64,000 nucleotides of DNA from an uncultured Latescibacterota bacterium (GCA_951812755.1 OX638329.1:4100522-4164521); one strand, 5' to 3'; shown: positions 7,868-16,389, counted from the first letter of the stretch. The notes: generated from the sequence alone by a model not told the origin. Translations and numbers: made by a program.

Positions 7868-8617
7868 ATGAGTAAAGATATTCAGCCACTTCTGGATGAC
7901 TGGCCTTGTGAACCCGGTCAATTGTGTGTTCGCAAAATCAGAGGAAATGATGGTCGCGCCAAAGTTCAACTCCGCATCGAAATGGGTATCTTGCAAATGG
8001 ATGTCACAGGTCGCCCCGACGGCCAAGAGCCCGAAGGGTATGAATCGCTCCTGCACTATTACAAAGCGCAGGCACAAAAACCAGGCTCAGAAGACTTTGT
8101 GCTCGATTCTGAAAGCTGCATGGCCCTCCAAATGGAAGCCCTCCAATATTATCATCGCCGCATTAGCTTTCTCGAAATAGGCGAATATCTCAACGCCAAA
8201 AAAGACGCCGAACGCAACCTCGAACTTTTCGACTTTGTCAAAGAATACGCAGAAGACGAGGAAGACCGTATGGCGTTTGAGCACTATCGCCCCTTTGTCA
8301 TTGGACACCGCGTAAGAGCTGAAGTCCTGATGTATCTCGAACGCGAAGCCTACGATATGGCACTGTCAAAAATTGACGAGGGCATTGACGAACTCCGAGC
8401 CTTCTTCAGAGAATTTGACCGTCACGACCTCATCGAAGAAAGCGAAGAAATCGCCTTCCTCCAGGAATGGGCAGACGAAATTCGTCGCGACCGCCCCAAA
8501 TCCCTGTCCCAGGACCTGCGCGACCAGATCCGCGAAGCCGTGGGTCTCGAAGACTTCGAACGCGCCGCAGAACTGCGCGATCGGCTTCTGTCTCTGAAGG
8601 AAAAGACCGAAATTTGA
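7868..8617 (+). CDS. UvrB/UvrC-motif (UVR) protein
   Basis: 249 residues. The first part (about 1-75) has a beta-rich segment (CVRKIRGNDGRAKVQLRIEMGILQMDV); the middle is highly acidic and helical, with TPR-like spacing (HRRISFLEIGEYLNAKKDAER). The C-terminus carries a UVR motif, LRDQIREAVGLEDFERAAEL-RDRL, a helical hairpin used for protein contacts in UvrB, UvrC and McsA-type proteins. It lacks the nuclease or helicase domains, so a direct excision-repair role is not indicated. GGAGG precedes the ATG and a good promoter lies upstream; it appears monocistronic. Confidence 0.75.
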   Translation: MSKDIQPLLDDWPCEPGQLCVRKIRGNDGRAKVQLRIEMGILQMDVTGRPDGQEPEGYESLLHYYKAQAQKPGSEDFVLDSESCMALQMEALQYYHRRISFLEIGEYLNAKKDAERNLELFDFVKEYAEDEEDRMAFEHYRPFVIGHRVRAEVLMYLEREAYDMALSKIDEGIDELRAFFREFDRHDLIEESEEIAFLQEWADEIRRDRPKSLSQDLRDQIREAVGLEDFERAAELRDRLLSLKEKTEI

Positions 8618-8756
8618 TCTATAAATTAGTTGCGAAAGGTATGAATCAAACTAAAAGCTCATGTCCTCTGGATGTGGGCTTTTATCTCTATATCAAAGCG
8701 ATGGTTAGAAGCACGCGATAAAGTGTAGTACTGATATAACAGGAAGAAAAACCAAT

Positions 8757-9626
8757 ATGAAACCAACCTTTCAGAATGTCCCTTATGGCCCTCACGAGAG
8801 AAATGTGCTTGATGTTTATAAGGCACCTTCAAAAAGTCCCTCTCCTATTTTTGTATGGATACATGGCGGCGGATTCTACTTTGGGGACAAATCTGAAAGA
8901 GGACCTCGTCTCGTTCCCATCCTGTTTGACCAGGGCATATCTCTTGTTACGATAAATTATCGCTTTTCTCAACATGCAATATATCCCGCCCCCTACTACG
9001 ATTGCAGACGAGCATTTCAATTTGTCAGATATCACGCACCATCCTGGGGCCTGGATCCGCAACGTATCGCCGCAGGTGGATTGTCTGCTGGGGCTGCTAT
9101 GTCGCTCTGGTTGGGGTTTCGTCCTGATATGGCTGAACCAGAAAGCGATGATCCTATCGAGCGGGAACCGACCAGACCTGCCTGTATATATATAATAGAT
9201 GGACAAACCTCATACGATCCTCGTTTCATCTCACAACTGATAGGTGGCAAGGTCCACATTTATGAACAAGTATTGGCGGACCTTTTTGGTGTACCGAGGG
9301 ATGTTTGGCCACATCTTGATGAGCGTGCCGTGCAGTTAGTGGAGGACGGATCTCCGATCAATTTTCTCTCTCAGGATGCTCCGCCTGTTCTATGTGCTTA
9401 CAATTTGTCCCGGGAACATGAACCAGACATCCATCACCCTCAATTTGGAGATGATCTTAAAGAACGCATGGATACGCTAAATTTAGAATGCACTGTCGTA
9501 GTGAATAATGAAGATGCTATCAAGCGGTTGAACAAAGACCAACAGGATGGCAGTACCGGCCAAATAACTTTCATGGATGGGACGTATCCGGGTGATTTCC
9601 TGGCTCGTCACTTGAATGTCTCCTGA
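8757..9626 (+). CDS. Alpha/beta hydrolase (HSL-type esterase/lipase)
   Basis: 289-residue carboxylesterase-like protein. The oxyanion-hole motif WIHGGGFYFGDKSERG and the nucleophile elbow GGLSAGAAM (GxSxG) identify the hormone-sensitive-lipase-like branch. The expected acid and histidine should lie in the last third, where HEPDIHHPQFG is visible, but the end (FLARHLNVS) is short, so the catalytic His is not certain. No signal peptide. It is the last gene before the cassette-like region; a folded site follows its stop. Confidence 0.8.
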   Translation: MKPTFQNVPYGPHERNVLDVYKAPSKSPSPIFVWIHGGGFYFGDKSERGPRLVPILFDQGISLVTINYRFSQHAIYPAPYYDCRRAFQFVRYHAPSWGLDPQRIAAGGLSAGAAMSLWLGFRPDMAEPESDDPIEREPTRPACIYIIDGQTSYDPRFISQLIGGKVHIYEQVLADLFGVPRDVWPHLDERAVQLVEDGSPINFLSQDAPPVLCAYNLSREHEPDIHHPQFGDDLKERMDTLNLECTVVVNNEDAIKRLNKDQQDGSTGQITFMDGTYPGDFLARHLNVS

Positions 9627-9664
9627 AATCATTTATAAAAAACTGAACGAAGCAAAACCAAATT

Positions 9665-9755
9665 CTACGGTATGCGCTACGCGGCATACGCCGCTTGGCC
9701 CTATCGGGCAACCCCTTGACAAGCTCGGGGTTCGCAAACCGGAGAATCGTTAGAT
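9665..9755 (+). other. Degenerate attC-like recombination site
   Basis: Ends in the box GTTAGAT (9749-9755), preceded by an imperfect stem in which AACCCC (9710-9715) pairs with GGGGTT (9727-9732), and by the GGTATGCGCTACGCGGCATAC palindromic segment. The right half resembles an integron attC (L' then R'), but no clear RYYYAAC box is visible on the left. The site abuts the ribosome binding site of the following methyltransferase. Confidence 0.4.
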
Positions 9756-9777
9756 GAAATGCGACCGAGGAGAATCC

Positions 9778-10594
9778 ATGTTTCCGAGCACGCTTGAATA
9801 TAACCGCCGGGGGAACGCGAATATCTGGATGGATCCGCATGTATCTCAAGCGATGCTCTCTGCTCACTTGGATCCAGATTCGGATGGGGCCAGTCGAAAG
9901 CCTCATATTATCAGCAAAACGATTGACTGGGTGGCGGAGCAATGTAAAGGAACAAAACGCATCTTGGATCTAGGATGTGGCCCAGGCTTATACTCAACCA
10001 AGCTGGCAACCAAAGGGTTCAGCGTAACCGGTCTGGACATTAATCCGATGTCTATTGAGTACGCCAAGAAGAGTGCCCGAGAGAGCGATCTTCGGATCCA
10101 CTATGAATGCGGAGACTATCTCTCTGATCCTATTGAAGGCATGTATGACGCGGCTATCTGCATCTATTGCGACTTTGGTGCTTCTCTTGCCACGTGAACA
10201 AATGACGTTTCTGAGTCGCGTTCATGAACACCTCGTAAAGGACGGATTGTTTCTCTTCGACATATTTGGGCCACGCTTGAGCGACAGCAAATGCGAATCA
10301 CGAGACTGGAACTACGTTTCCGGTAGCGGATTTTGGGCGAACTCTTCGCACTTCTTGTTGAACGAGAGCAAACACTTTCCGGACCAGAGAGCTTGGGGAA
10401 TACGAACAGTAGTACTGGAGGACAGGCAAGATCCAAAGGAGTACATCACGTGGGACCACTATTTCCCCGAAAGCGAGATCGAGAGCCTATTGGCAACGAA
10501 TGGCTTCGACATAAGTTCAACGCAAGGCGATATAGTCGAAGCGAACGACTTTGCTAGCGAGGATGTCTTGTTCGTGGCATCAAGGAAGCGATAG
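9778..10594 (+). pseudogene. Frameshifted class I SAM-dependent methyltransferase
   Basis: Two overlapping frames make one methyltransferase. The first (ATG 9778 after GAGGAG) has motif I, RILDLGCGPGLYSTKLA, and the GLDINPMSIEYAKK segment. It breaks after YCDFGA, and the second frame continues with LLPREQMTFLSRVHEHL and ends at 10594 (EDVLFVASRKR). Removing a single T near 10184 restores one continuous frame of about 271 residues. The break could be a real mutation, a sequencing or assembly error, or, less likely, programmed slippage. First gene of the cassette-like array. Confidence 0.75.
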
Positions 10595-10604
10595 CTCGCA
10601 CTTC

Positions 10605-10673
10605 ATCTAACAGCACGGTTCGCGCTATGGCACATTCGCGCCTTCGCGTAGGGCACTGGAGAAAAAGCTAATG
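10605..10673 (+). other. Weak attC-like site
   Basis: Begins with ATCTAAC (10605-10611), a good RYYYAAC box, and contains CG-rich imperfect inverted segments (CGCGCTATGGCACATTCGCG). The right end, GCTAATG, departs from GTTRRRY. The ATG of the next gene overlaps its last bases and GGAG inside the site may serve as ribosome binding site. Probably a decayed cassette boundary. Confidence 0.4.
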
Positions 10674-11384
10674 ACTGAAGTCAGATACAACAGGCCAATT
10701 TGGGCGAGTAGAATCCCTCGGCAGAAAATCGCGGAGCTCTATGCTAAGGACGCTCAAGGAATCCGGGATGAAGAGCTAATCAACGAAGTGGGGATTGGCC
10801 TGCTTGTGAGAATCGAGAGTATTTTCCAGGCAAGGGATGCGAACAACGGTCTCGCGAGATGTCCCCACTGCCAACGCGGGCTTGAGCACAACTTCGATAA
10901 GGAGTTCTTACTTCGCTGTGAATCATGTAACTGGGAATTGACGTGGGCTGAATACCAGAAGTCGTTTCGAGGCAAACACCTTATTGCATCCGGCATGACA
11001 GCGTTCCTTAAAGAATACGTGCAAAAGTATAGGGTCGCGCGATCAGTTCAAGAAAAAATGATCCTGATCGATACTCTGATTCATAGGTATCATTGGGAAC
11101 TTGAGGGAGGACTGACTCGGCCTGGAGCCACAGATTTAATTGGAGGAAGACAGCATGAAATTATAGATTTTCTAAACAAGCTTTCATATGGCGAAAAGAG
11201 TAGCCCTGAAATCTTAGCCAATAGAGCAGAATGGATTCAGAAGGTTAAAAAAAGCCAACGGCATCGCAAAACAAAAAGAGAGGAACGGCAGAAAAAAAAG
11301 GAAGAGCGGGAGAGAAAGAAGAACTTAAAGAGAAAAGTTAGACAACAGATGTTGGCGCAGAGGGACAAATCGAGTAAGTCATGA
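10671..11384 (+). CDS. Zinc-ribbon protein with basic coiled-coil tail
   Basis: 237 residues, function unknown. A CPHC...CESC pair (about residues 64-87) is a zinc ribbon; before it is a helical segment (ELINEVGIGLLVRIESIFQA). The last 50 residues are almost entirely Lys, Arg, Glu and Gln (RQKKKEERERKKN), a highly charged helix suited to nucleic acid binding. Single-cassette gene between two attC-like or hairpin elements; the start overlaps the upstream site. No known family recognised. Confidence 0.6.
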   Translation: MTEVRYNRPIWASRIPRQKIAELYAKDAQGIRDEELINEVGIGLLVRIESIFQARDANNGLARCPHCQRGLEHNFDKEFLLRCESCNWELTWAEYQKSFRGKHLIASGMTAFLKEYVQKYRVARSVQEKMILIDTLIHRYHWELEGGLTRPGATDLIGGRQHEIIDFLNKLSYGEKSSPEILANRAEWIQKVKKSQRHRKTKREERQKKKEERERKKNLKRKVRQQMLAQRDKSSKS

Positions 11385-11722
11385 TTTTCCACCGAGTTGT
11401 GTTCAGTCGGGGGTGAATCTGAAGAATTGAGATGGAACCTCTGCATGCCTGAAAAGGCAGAAAACCAGAAAAGCAGATTGTCTATGACGCTCGCGGTATT
11501 CACGCCCTGATCTCAGGGGTTGAAAGTGGCGAAACCACCCCTTCGCGACTGCCGATAACAAGGGACCTGCGTACATCCTCCCAGCCCGATGCCACCCAAG
11601 CCGCCCTAAAAAACAGGGCGGCTTCGCAGATCCCGACCGTTACACGCAAGCGGCGCAGAATTACCCAACAACCCCACTCCGACAAATTGTGCACAAGAAA
11701 AATCGGAAGACAGGTAGGCTTA
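11385..11722 (+). other. Non-coding stretch with a strong hairpin
   Basis: No convincing gene. It contains AAGCCGCCCT (11598-11607) pairing with AGGGCGGCTT (11615-11624) across a seven-base loop, a ten-pair hairpin without a T run. Further right, TTACACGCAAGCGGCGCA and a CCAACAACCCCACTCC motif recur in nearly the same form at 20801-20840; they look like cassette-boundary remnants. Confidence 0.45.
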
Positions 11723-12322
11723 ATGCGTTTTCACTTTATTCGTCACGGTAAGAGAGATCGCAAGATCGGCGATCCTTCATTGACGTCAAAGGGTCGAGAA
11801 GAGGCAGAACGACTCGCAAGGAAGTTAGCATCAAACGGCATCGCACGAATCTTCAGCAGTCCACTGGCGCGAACAAGACAGACAGCAGAGATCATCGCCA
11901 CCATTTTGAATCTTGAAGTTACTGAAGATTCACGGCTATGTGAACGAATGAATTGGGGTGACATCGAAGGCCAATCTTTCGATGAATTCATGGCTCAGTG
12001 GGAGCGTTGTAATAGAGAACGAGATTACCGACCCAGTGTTGGCGATTCAAGCATTGAGGCTGGCAGACGCATTGAGGCATTTGTTTCCAATTGCTATCTT
12101 CAGTCATCCAAAGATACTGTAATTGGGGTGACCCATGGCGGTGTCTTGGCAGACTTCCTTCTCAACGTTTTTTCGTCTGAAGAACTGAGTCGCATTAGTC
12201 CGAAATTCTGCAATGCCCCATACAGTGGTGAAGTAGTGCGTGAATGCTCCGTTACGACAATTGCATACGATGGCAACCAATATCGACTCGACGCTGTTGG
12301 AGCCATCTTGTTTGAGAATTAA
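11723..12322 (+). CDS. Histidine phosphatase superfamily protein
   Basis: 199 residues from ATG 11723, right after AGGTAGG; an ATG at 11687 in frame would add 12 untypical residues. The phosphoglycerate-mutase-like signature MRFHFIRHGKRDRK carries the catalytic RHG; the second conserved region ARIFSSPLARTRQTAEII and the later GVTHGGVLADFLL with the second catalytic His are in place. Likely acts on a small phosphorylated metabolite. Its last 11 codons reappear at 48954-48986 in front of the second methyltransferase copy, so this gene and the next formed a unit that was partly duplicated. Confidence 0.88.
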   Translation: MRFHFIRHGKRDRKIGDPSLTSKGREEAERLARKLASNGIARIFSSPLARTRQTAEIIATILNLEVTEDSRLCERMNWGDIEGQSFDEFMAQWERCNRERDYRPSVGDSSIEAGRRIEAFVSNCYLQSSKDTVIGVTHGGVLADFLLNVFSSEELSRISPKFCNAPYSGEVVRECSVTTIAYDGNQYRLDAVGAILFEN

Positions 12323-12364
12323 CTTTGGGCAGGAGCCACCGGCATTATCCTGGAGGCATACAAC

Positions 12365-13123
12365 ATGAGTGACGGGTCTGGAGCCGATCTTGAAACCGTA
12401 CCTGTCCGGCAAGGCTACGCTCGTTGGTCTGAGACGTACGATACGCAGGACAATTCCTTGATCATTTTGGAAGAGCCGCTATTGCGATCCCTGTTGGGGG
12501 ATGTCCAAGAACTCAGCGTCGCTGATATCGGCTGCGGTACGGGACGTCATACCCTCTATCTGTCAGAAGCAGGTGCCAGGGTGACCGCAATTGACTTCGC
12601 TCCAGAAATGATGGCGCAAGCTATTGAGAAGACGAAAGACCACGATGTGCGATTCGTTACCCATGACCTGACAGAGCGCCTCCCATTCGACAATGACACC
12701 TTTGATCGCGTCCTATGCTGCCTCGTCCTGGAGCACATTTCTGACTTGGATCCAGTAATCAGAGAAATGGCGAGGATCTGTCGGCCAGAAGGTTTCATTC
12801 TCATCTCAGAACTCCACCCAACGATGCGTCTCCGTCGCCTACAGGCTCGCTTCACTGATATGAAGACAGGCCAAACAGTTAACGTCGAGGGCTATCACCA
12901 CCAGATCGCGGACTATGTCAATGCAGCCTTGAAGGCCCAACTTCAGATTGATCGCATTGAGGAGCATCTTGCTGACGAATGCCTACTTGAGAAGTCGCCC
13001 AGAGCGAAGGAGTACTGGACTGAGTTTCCGGAGGATTTTGATCTTGGTTGGCCGATGTTATTACTCATGAGGTTGGAAAAACCTCTATCCGGTCCCCACA
13101 GGGTGCTTAACACGTCCACATAG
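12365..13123 (+). CDS. Class I SAM-dependent methyltransferase (copy 1)
   Basis: 252 residues. SAM-binding motif I is VADIGCGTGRHTLYLSEAGA, followed by VTAIDFAPEMMAQAIEK, FDRVLCCLVLEHISD and the GFILISELHP motif, a UbiE/COQ5-like small-molecule methyltransferase. GGAGG stands seven to eight bases before the ATG. A close paralogue lies at 49029-49775; they differ mostly by point substitutions and share flanking sequence on both sides. Downstream a GCTTAAC box (13105-13111) overlaps the end of the gene. The C-termini differ (HRVLNTST here, PPSGA in copy 2). Confidence 0.88.
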   Translation: MSDGSGADLETVPVRQGYARWSETYDTQDNSLIILEEPLLRSLLGDVQELSVADIGCGTGRHTLYLSEAGARVTAIDFAPEMMAQAIEKTKDHDVRFVTHDLTERLPFDNDTFDRVLCCLVLEHISDLDPVIREMARICRPEGFILISELHPTMRLRRLQARFTDMKTGQTVNVEGYHHQIADYVNAALKAQLQIDRIEEHLADECLLEKSPRAKEYWTEFPEDFDLGWPMLLLMRLEKPLSGPHRVLNTST

Positions 13124-13203
13124 AACTGCATCCGTTCTGGTGTTTATGTAATCGAGCCAACAAGCTCGTAAGAGGCCGTTTTGGGTAGAACGCTACAGCC
13201 ATC
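13105..13203 (+). other. Decayed attC-like left half
   Basis: GCTTAAC (13105-13111) is followed by CACGTC; a small hairpin CGAGC-CAACAA-GCTCG lies near 13160. No GTTRRRY box closes the site, only GAACGCTACAGCC before the next gene. The same GCTTAACACGTC follows methyltransferase copy 2 at 49770, so the box belongs to the duplicated cassette. Confidence 0.35.
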
Positions 13204-14601
13204 ATGGGGGCTGCCTTGCTGAACACCAAGTTGATCTTTGTGGAAGGAATCCCAGGCTCTGGGAAGACCAATACTGCAGAGTTCCTTTGCTCACAGCTTG
13301 AACGGAACGGGATACCAGTCGCACACGTTCACGAGAAGGATCCAAATCACCCAACTCGGATGGAGTGGCAAGGCGAGGCCTCCCGGATAGAAGAGAGTCT
13401 GGAAAGATGGCGGGACTTCGCATCCTCAAGAGCGCAGAGCGATTCGGTCACCATCCTTGATGGCCAACTATTTCATCGCAATACGGCGGAGTTGTTCTTC
13501 AACGACGTTGAACTGGGCACAATCGCGAACTACGTTCGAGACGTCATTGATGCAGTTTCGCAACTCAACCCGACTGTGGTTTATCTGATTCAGTCTGACG
13601 TGCCGAGTTTCCTGCGACGTACCTGTGATGACCGAGGAAATCGCTGGGAGAACACCCAGATCAACCTGAAGGTCACCACACGGGCTCGGGCTAAGAGGAA
13701 TGGGTGGAGAGGATTCGCTGGCTACGCCCAACTCTATACCGCGTTTCGAGAAATGACGGATGAGCTAATTGGCAAGCTGGACGTCCGAGTATGCAGAATC
13801 AATATGACCGACCATCAATGGTCTGAATACCTGACGACAATCCTTTCCTACCTATCACCAAGCCTCCAGGAGAAGGACATATCGCACAATCGTCTGGCTG
13901 CCACGTACGGTGATCTATGCATCTTCCGGTGCGATGGTCTTCATAGCATTACCCAATGTGAGACCATCACCAATGTAGCGCGAGATCTGAAGCTTATTCG
14001 GAATCCCGATCTGCTCAACCTGGATGGGCTCAATGTAGAGAGAGTAGGCAGAGACATTTACATGCTCTGCAACGACTCACTACAGAGCATCACATCTCTA
14101 AACAGAGTCAAAACTGTACCAAGGGATCTCCGCGTGGACGGCCATCCAAAGCTGGCGTCGCTGGAGGGGCTTCATAGGATCGAGTCTATTGGTGGTCGCT
14201 TGCTGATCGTATCTAACCACTCCCTGCGAGACCTGCAGGGGCTGCGAAGTCTAAGGTACGTCTCCCGCGGCATACATGTTACGGCCAACAACAACCTAGC
14301 CGTCCTCGATGGTCTGCAAGCACTAAAGGAAATCGGAGGCTTCCTCTACATACGCCAGAACGAACAACTGGAGAGTCTGGAAGGACTGGAGCATCTTGCA
14401 TCCATCGGCGGCCATTTGGAAATCAGCAACAATCCGCGACTAAGAAGCCTGAGAGGACTGGAGAACCTAACTCACTTGGGTGGCCGGCTTATTATAGGCA
14501 GAAATGATATCTTGAGTCAGGCGGAGATCGATGGCTTCGTGGCGCAAATCAAAGAGAGAGGTTTCTCGGGGGACCTTTCTACAGAGCTTCTCCCTCCATA
14601 A
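13204..14601 (+). CDS. P-loop kinase fused to receptor-L-like repeats
   Basis: 465 residues. The N-terminal 220 residues look like a nucleoside- or thymidylate-kinase-type P-loop domain: KLIFVEGIPGSGKTNTAEFL (Walker A at residues 15-22), VTILDGQLFH (Walker B-like) and VVYLIQSDVPSFLRRT. From about residue 230 to 465 are repeats of the type LxxLxGLxxLxxIGGxLxIxxNxxL, the pattern of receptor L / leucine-rich domains. Such repeats usually occur on extracellular proteins; there is no signal peptide here, so the fusion is probably cytosolic. Substrate unknown. It occupies one cassette-like slot between degraded attC-like sites. Confidence 0.75.
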   Translation: MGAALLNTKLIFVEGIPGSGKTNTAEFLCSQLERNGIPVAHVHEKDPNHPTRMEWQGEASRIEESLERWRDFASSRAQSDSVTILDGQLFHRNTAELFFNDVELGTIANYVRDVIDAVSQLNPTVVYLIQSDVPSFLRRTCDDRGNRWENTQINLKVTTRARAKRNGWRGFAGYAQLYTAFREMTDELIGKLDVRVCRINMTDHQWSEYLTTILSYLSPSLQEKDISHNRLAATYGDLCIFRCDGLHSITQCETITNVARDLKLIRNPDLLNLDGLNVERVGRDIYMLCNDSLQSITSLNRVKTVPRDLRVDGHPKLASLEGLHRIESIGGRLLIVSNHSLRDLQGLRSLRYVSRGIHVTANNNLAVLDGLQALKEIGGFLYIRQNEQLESLEGLEHLASIGGHLEISNNPRLRSLRGLENLTHLGGRLIIGRNDILSQAEIDGFVAQIKERGFSGDLSTELLPP

Positions 14602-14616
14602 CGAAGTGTGCACATC

Positions 14617-14671
14617 GCATAACACGACTGTACACTGTTTCGGCTATTCGTCCTTCGCCCAACAGTTAGCG
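14617..14671 (+). other. attC-like site
   Basis: GCATAAC (14617-14623) opens and GTTAGCG (14665-14671) closes a 55-base element; inside, GACTGTACACTGTTTCGGC and TTCGCCCAAC give an imperfect fold. Box spacing and orientation (RYYYAAC left, GTTRRRY right, next gene on the plus strand) fit an integron cassette junction. The APH fragment begins four bases after it. Confidence 0.5.
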
Positions 14672-14674
14672 AAA

Positions 14675-14968
14675 ATCGCGGCAGTTAATCCTCTTTGGCA
14701 GGTCCCCAGGCCACCATTGGCTTCCAGCTACTACCTGGAGAGAATCAGAGACACCTTTCCAGATATCATGTGGACAAATTACAGAAGAGTTCAGACCATT
14801 GCCGATCATGTAATTATTCTGTTGGACAATGGCATCGCTTTCCGATTCGAGAACGATGTGGATACAAATCTGACGAGGGATCGGATCGTCCTGGATGCCC
14901 TTAGAAGCAGCCTGAAGGCAATACCCATTTTACTCTACCCTTTCCAAGCTAATTGCGGTATTTTATAA
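14675..14968 (+). pseudogene. Truncated aminoglycoside-phosphotransferase-like gene
   Basis: The translation IAAVNPLWQVPRPPLASSYY to ALRSSLKAIPI matches the first 90 or so residues of the intact gene at 34156-35088 with few changes, missing a two-residue Pro-Asp insert. Similarity begins at ATCGCGGCAGTTAATCC directly after the attC-like site and stops abruptly after GGCAATACCCATT, where unrelated sequence (LLYPFQANCGIL) follows to a stop. This is a 3'-truncated duplicate without a clear start codon of its own. Confidence 0.8.
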
Positions 14969-15011
14969 GCATGGTCAAAGGTCACGCCCTTAGAGCTACT
15001 TGGAGACAACA

Positions 15012-15185
15012 ATGAAAAAGAATCAGAATGACCCAGTCATAGACGAAATTCGGAAGATACGTCACCGTATCTCAGCACGTTTCGACCATGATCCTGCACA
15101 ATTGGTCGCTTACTACCTGGAATGCCAGAAAGAGTATCAGGATCGATTGATAGGATCCAAACCAGTAACTGAAAATTTAGTTTGA
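15012..15185 (+). CDS. Small helical protein, possibly toxin-antitoxin associated
   Basis: 57 residues from ATG 15012, six bases after GGAG; an in-frame ATG at 15000 is less well placed. The sequence NDPVIDEIRKIRHRISARFDH followed by DPAQLVAYYLECQKEYQDRL is a compact amphipathic helix pair; similar small proteins are common beside toxin genes in environmental genomes, but I cannot name a family with certainty. The downstream AATCCC...GGGATT hairpin near 15270-15300 may terminate it. No partner gene is visible. Confidence 0.5.
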   Translation: MKKNQNDPVIDEIRKIRHRISARFDHDPAQLVAYYLECQKEYQDRLIGSKPVTENLV

Positions 15186-15313
15186 TCGTTTGATATTCTA
15201 CACTATTGACTCCTGTAGGTATGCCGCGTAGCAAATTTAGTCTGCCATTATCAACTATTTCTACACCATAAAATCCCTGCGAGATAAGTTTTCTGGCGGG
15301 GATTCTTTTCAAG

Positions 15314-15343
15314 AGCGGTTCGGGCACGGCGAAAACGTTAGGC
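15314..15343 (+). other. Right half of an attC-like site
   Basis: GCGGTTCGGGCAC followed by GGCGAAAAC and GTTAGGC (15337-15343) is almost identical to the right half of the complete site at 42111-42184 (GCGGTTCGGGCACGGCAAGAACGTTAGAC). The left half is missing, so this is a broken cassette boundary in front of the sulfotransferase. Confidence 0.55.
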
Positions 15344-15377
15344 ACCATTGGCCCAGAGAGGGGTTTCATTTTCCCAA

Positions 15378-16280
15378 ATGGCTTCGTCTATGAACTCCGT
15401 GGCGCAGATTCGCCCGATTATCGTCATAGGGCCGGAACGAAGCGGAACCTCCGTGGCCGCGGAGATGATCTTGACGTGGGGGGCATATCCTGGAGAACCC
15501 GAGAGTCTCCGAAAGGCTGATGTCCAGAATCCCAGAGGCTACTTTGAGTATCTCCCTATCTGGGATTTCTTGTCCGATTTGGGTGTGAATTGGTGGGACC
15601 CTGGCTTCCAGGAGAGGCTTTCCGAAAAAGCTTCCGATCCGCATCATCGGCAGAGGGCCGACGAGCTGGTGGCTCAGATGGAGAAGGGAGGAAGGTCCTG
15701 GGTCTGGAAAGATCCGGCCCTCAGTTTCTTTCTTCCGTTCTGGAACCGTATCTGGAAGGATCCCATCTACGTCGTATGTGTTCGAAATCCATCAGATACT
15801 GCAAGATCGTGGGCGAAGTTCACACTGCCCAGCGATGCACGGGACAAGGATCCATTTATCCAAGCCAATCTCTTGAGGTGGCACTACATCATGCTTCTCA
15901 TCCTCAGCAACACGGAAGATGTGGAATCGAAGATTTTTCTGTCGTATGAAAAGCTGATGAAAGATCCTGCCGACGAGGCCCGAAAGCTGGCGATGTTCCT
16001 CAACGCTGAGTGCGGAATGATAGATTCGGGTTCGTTGAGTGCCTCTGCGATGGCCGGGGCCGTTGATCCACAACTTTGGCACAATCGTAGCGGCGCAACA
16101 CCGGAGGCCAACTTACACTTGAAAAATCTCTATGGCTTCGTTGCTGGCAAAACTGTGATCTCCTCAGAACCATTTCGTCCAGAGGATTTTCCATTGCCTC
16201 CTAGATGGAGAGAAACTGTAGTCACAAGCGAGCGGCAAGCAAGGATCTACAGAGACATGTCTGGGCCAACGAACGCCTAA
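15378..16280 (+). CDS. Sulfotransferase family protein
   Basis: About 300 residues. The 5'-PSB loop of PAPS-dependent sulfotransferases is visible as PIIVIGPERSGTSVAAEMI, and the 3'-phosphate-binding segment as YVVCVRNPSDTARSWAKF; a FLSYEKLMKDP segment follows, also typical. The start is uncertain: ATG 15378 (MASSMNS) or an upstream TTG at 15348. The family transfers sulfuryl groups to hydroxyls or amines of glycans or small molecules; the acceptor is unknown. The stop overlaps the opening box of the attC site at 16275, as is usual for cassette genes. Confidence 0.8.
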   Translation: MASSMNSVAQIRPIIVIGPERSGTSVAAEMILTWGAYPGEPESLRKADVQNPRGYFEYLPIWDFLSDLGVNWWDPGFQERLSEKASDPHHRQRADELVAQMEKGGRSWVWKDPALSFFLPFWNRIWKDPIYVVCVRNPSDTARSWAKFTLPSDARDKDPFIQANLLRWHYIMLLILSNTEDVESKIFLSYEKLMKDPADEARKLAMFLNAECGMIDSGSLSASAMAGAVDPQLWHNRSGATPEANLHLKNLYGFVAGKTVISSEPFRPEDFPLPPRWRETVVTSERQARIYRDMSGPTNA

Positions 16281-16355
16281 CACGAGCACCCCCGGCTCCG
16301 GTCATTTAGCCTTCGCCCAACCCCTACGCGGTTCGCAAGCCATAAAACGTTAAAT
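16275..16355 (+). other. attC-type recombination site
   Basis: One of the three best sites: GCCTAAC (16275-16281), about 67 bases of GC-rich imperfect dyad (GAGCACCCCCGGCTCCGG ... CTACGCGGTTCGCAAGCC), then GTTAAAT (16349-16355). Box consensus, length (81 bases) and orientation towards the next plus-strand gene match integron attC sites. The left box overlaps the 3' end of the sulfotransferase and a GNAT gene follows 34 bases later. Confidence 0.7.
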
Positions 16356-16389
16356 GTAATGAGAAATACATATTATCGGGATCACTCCA

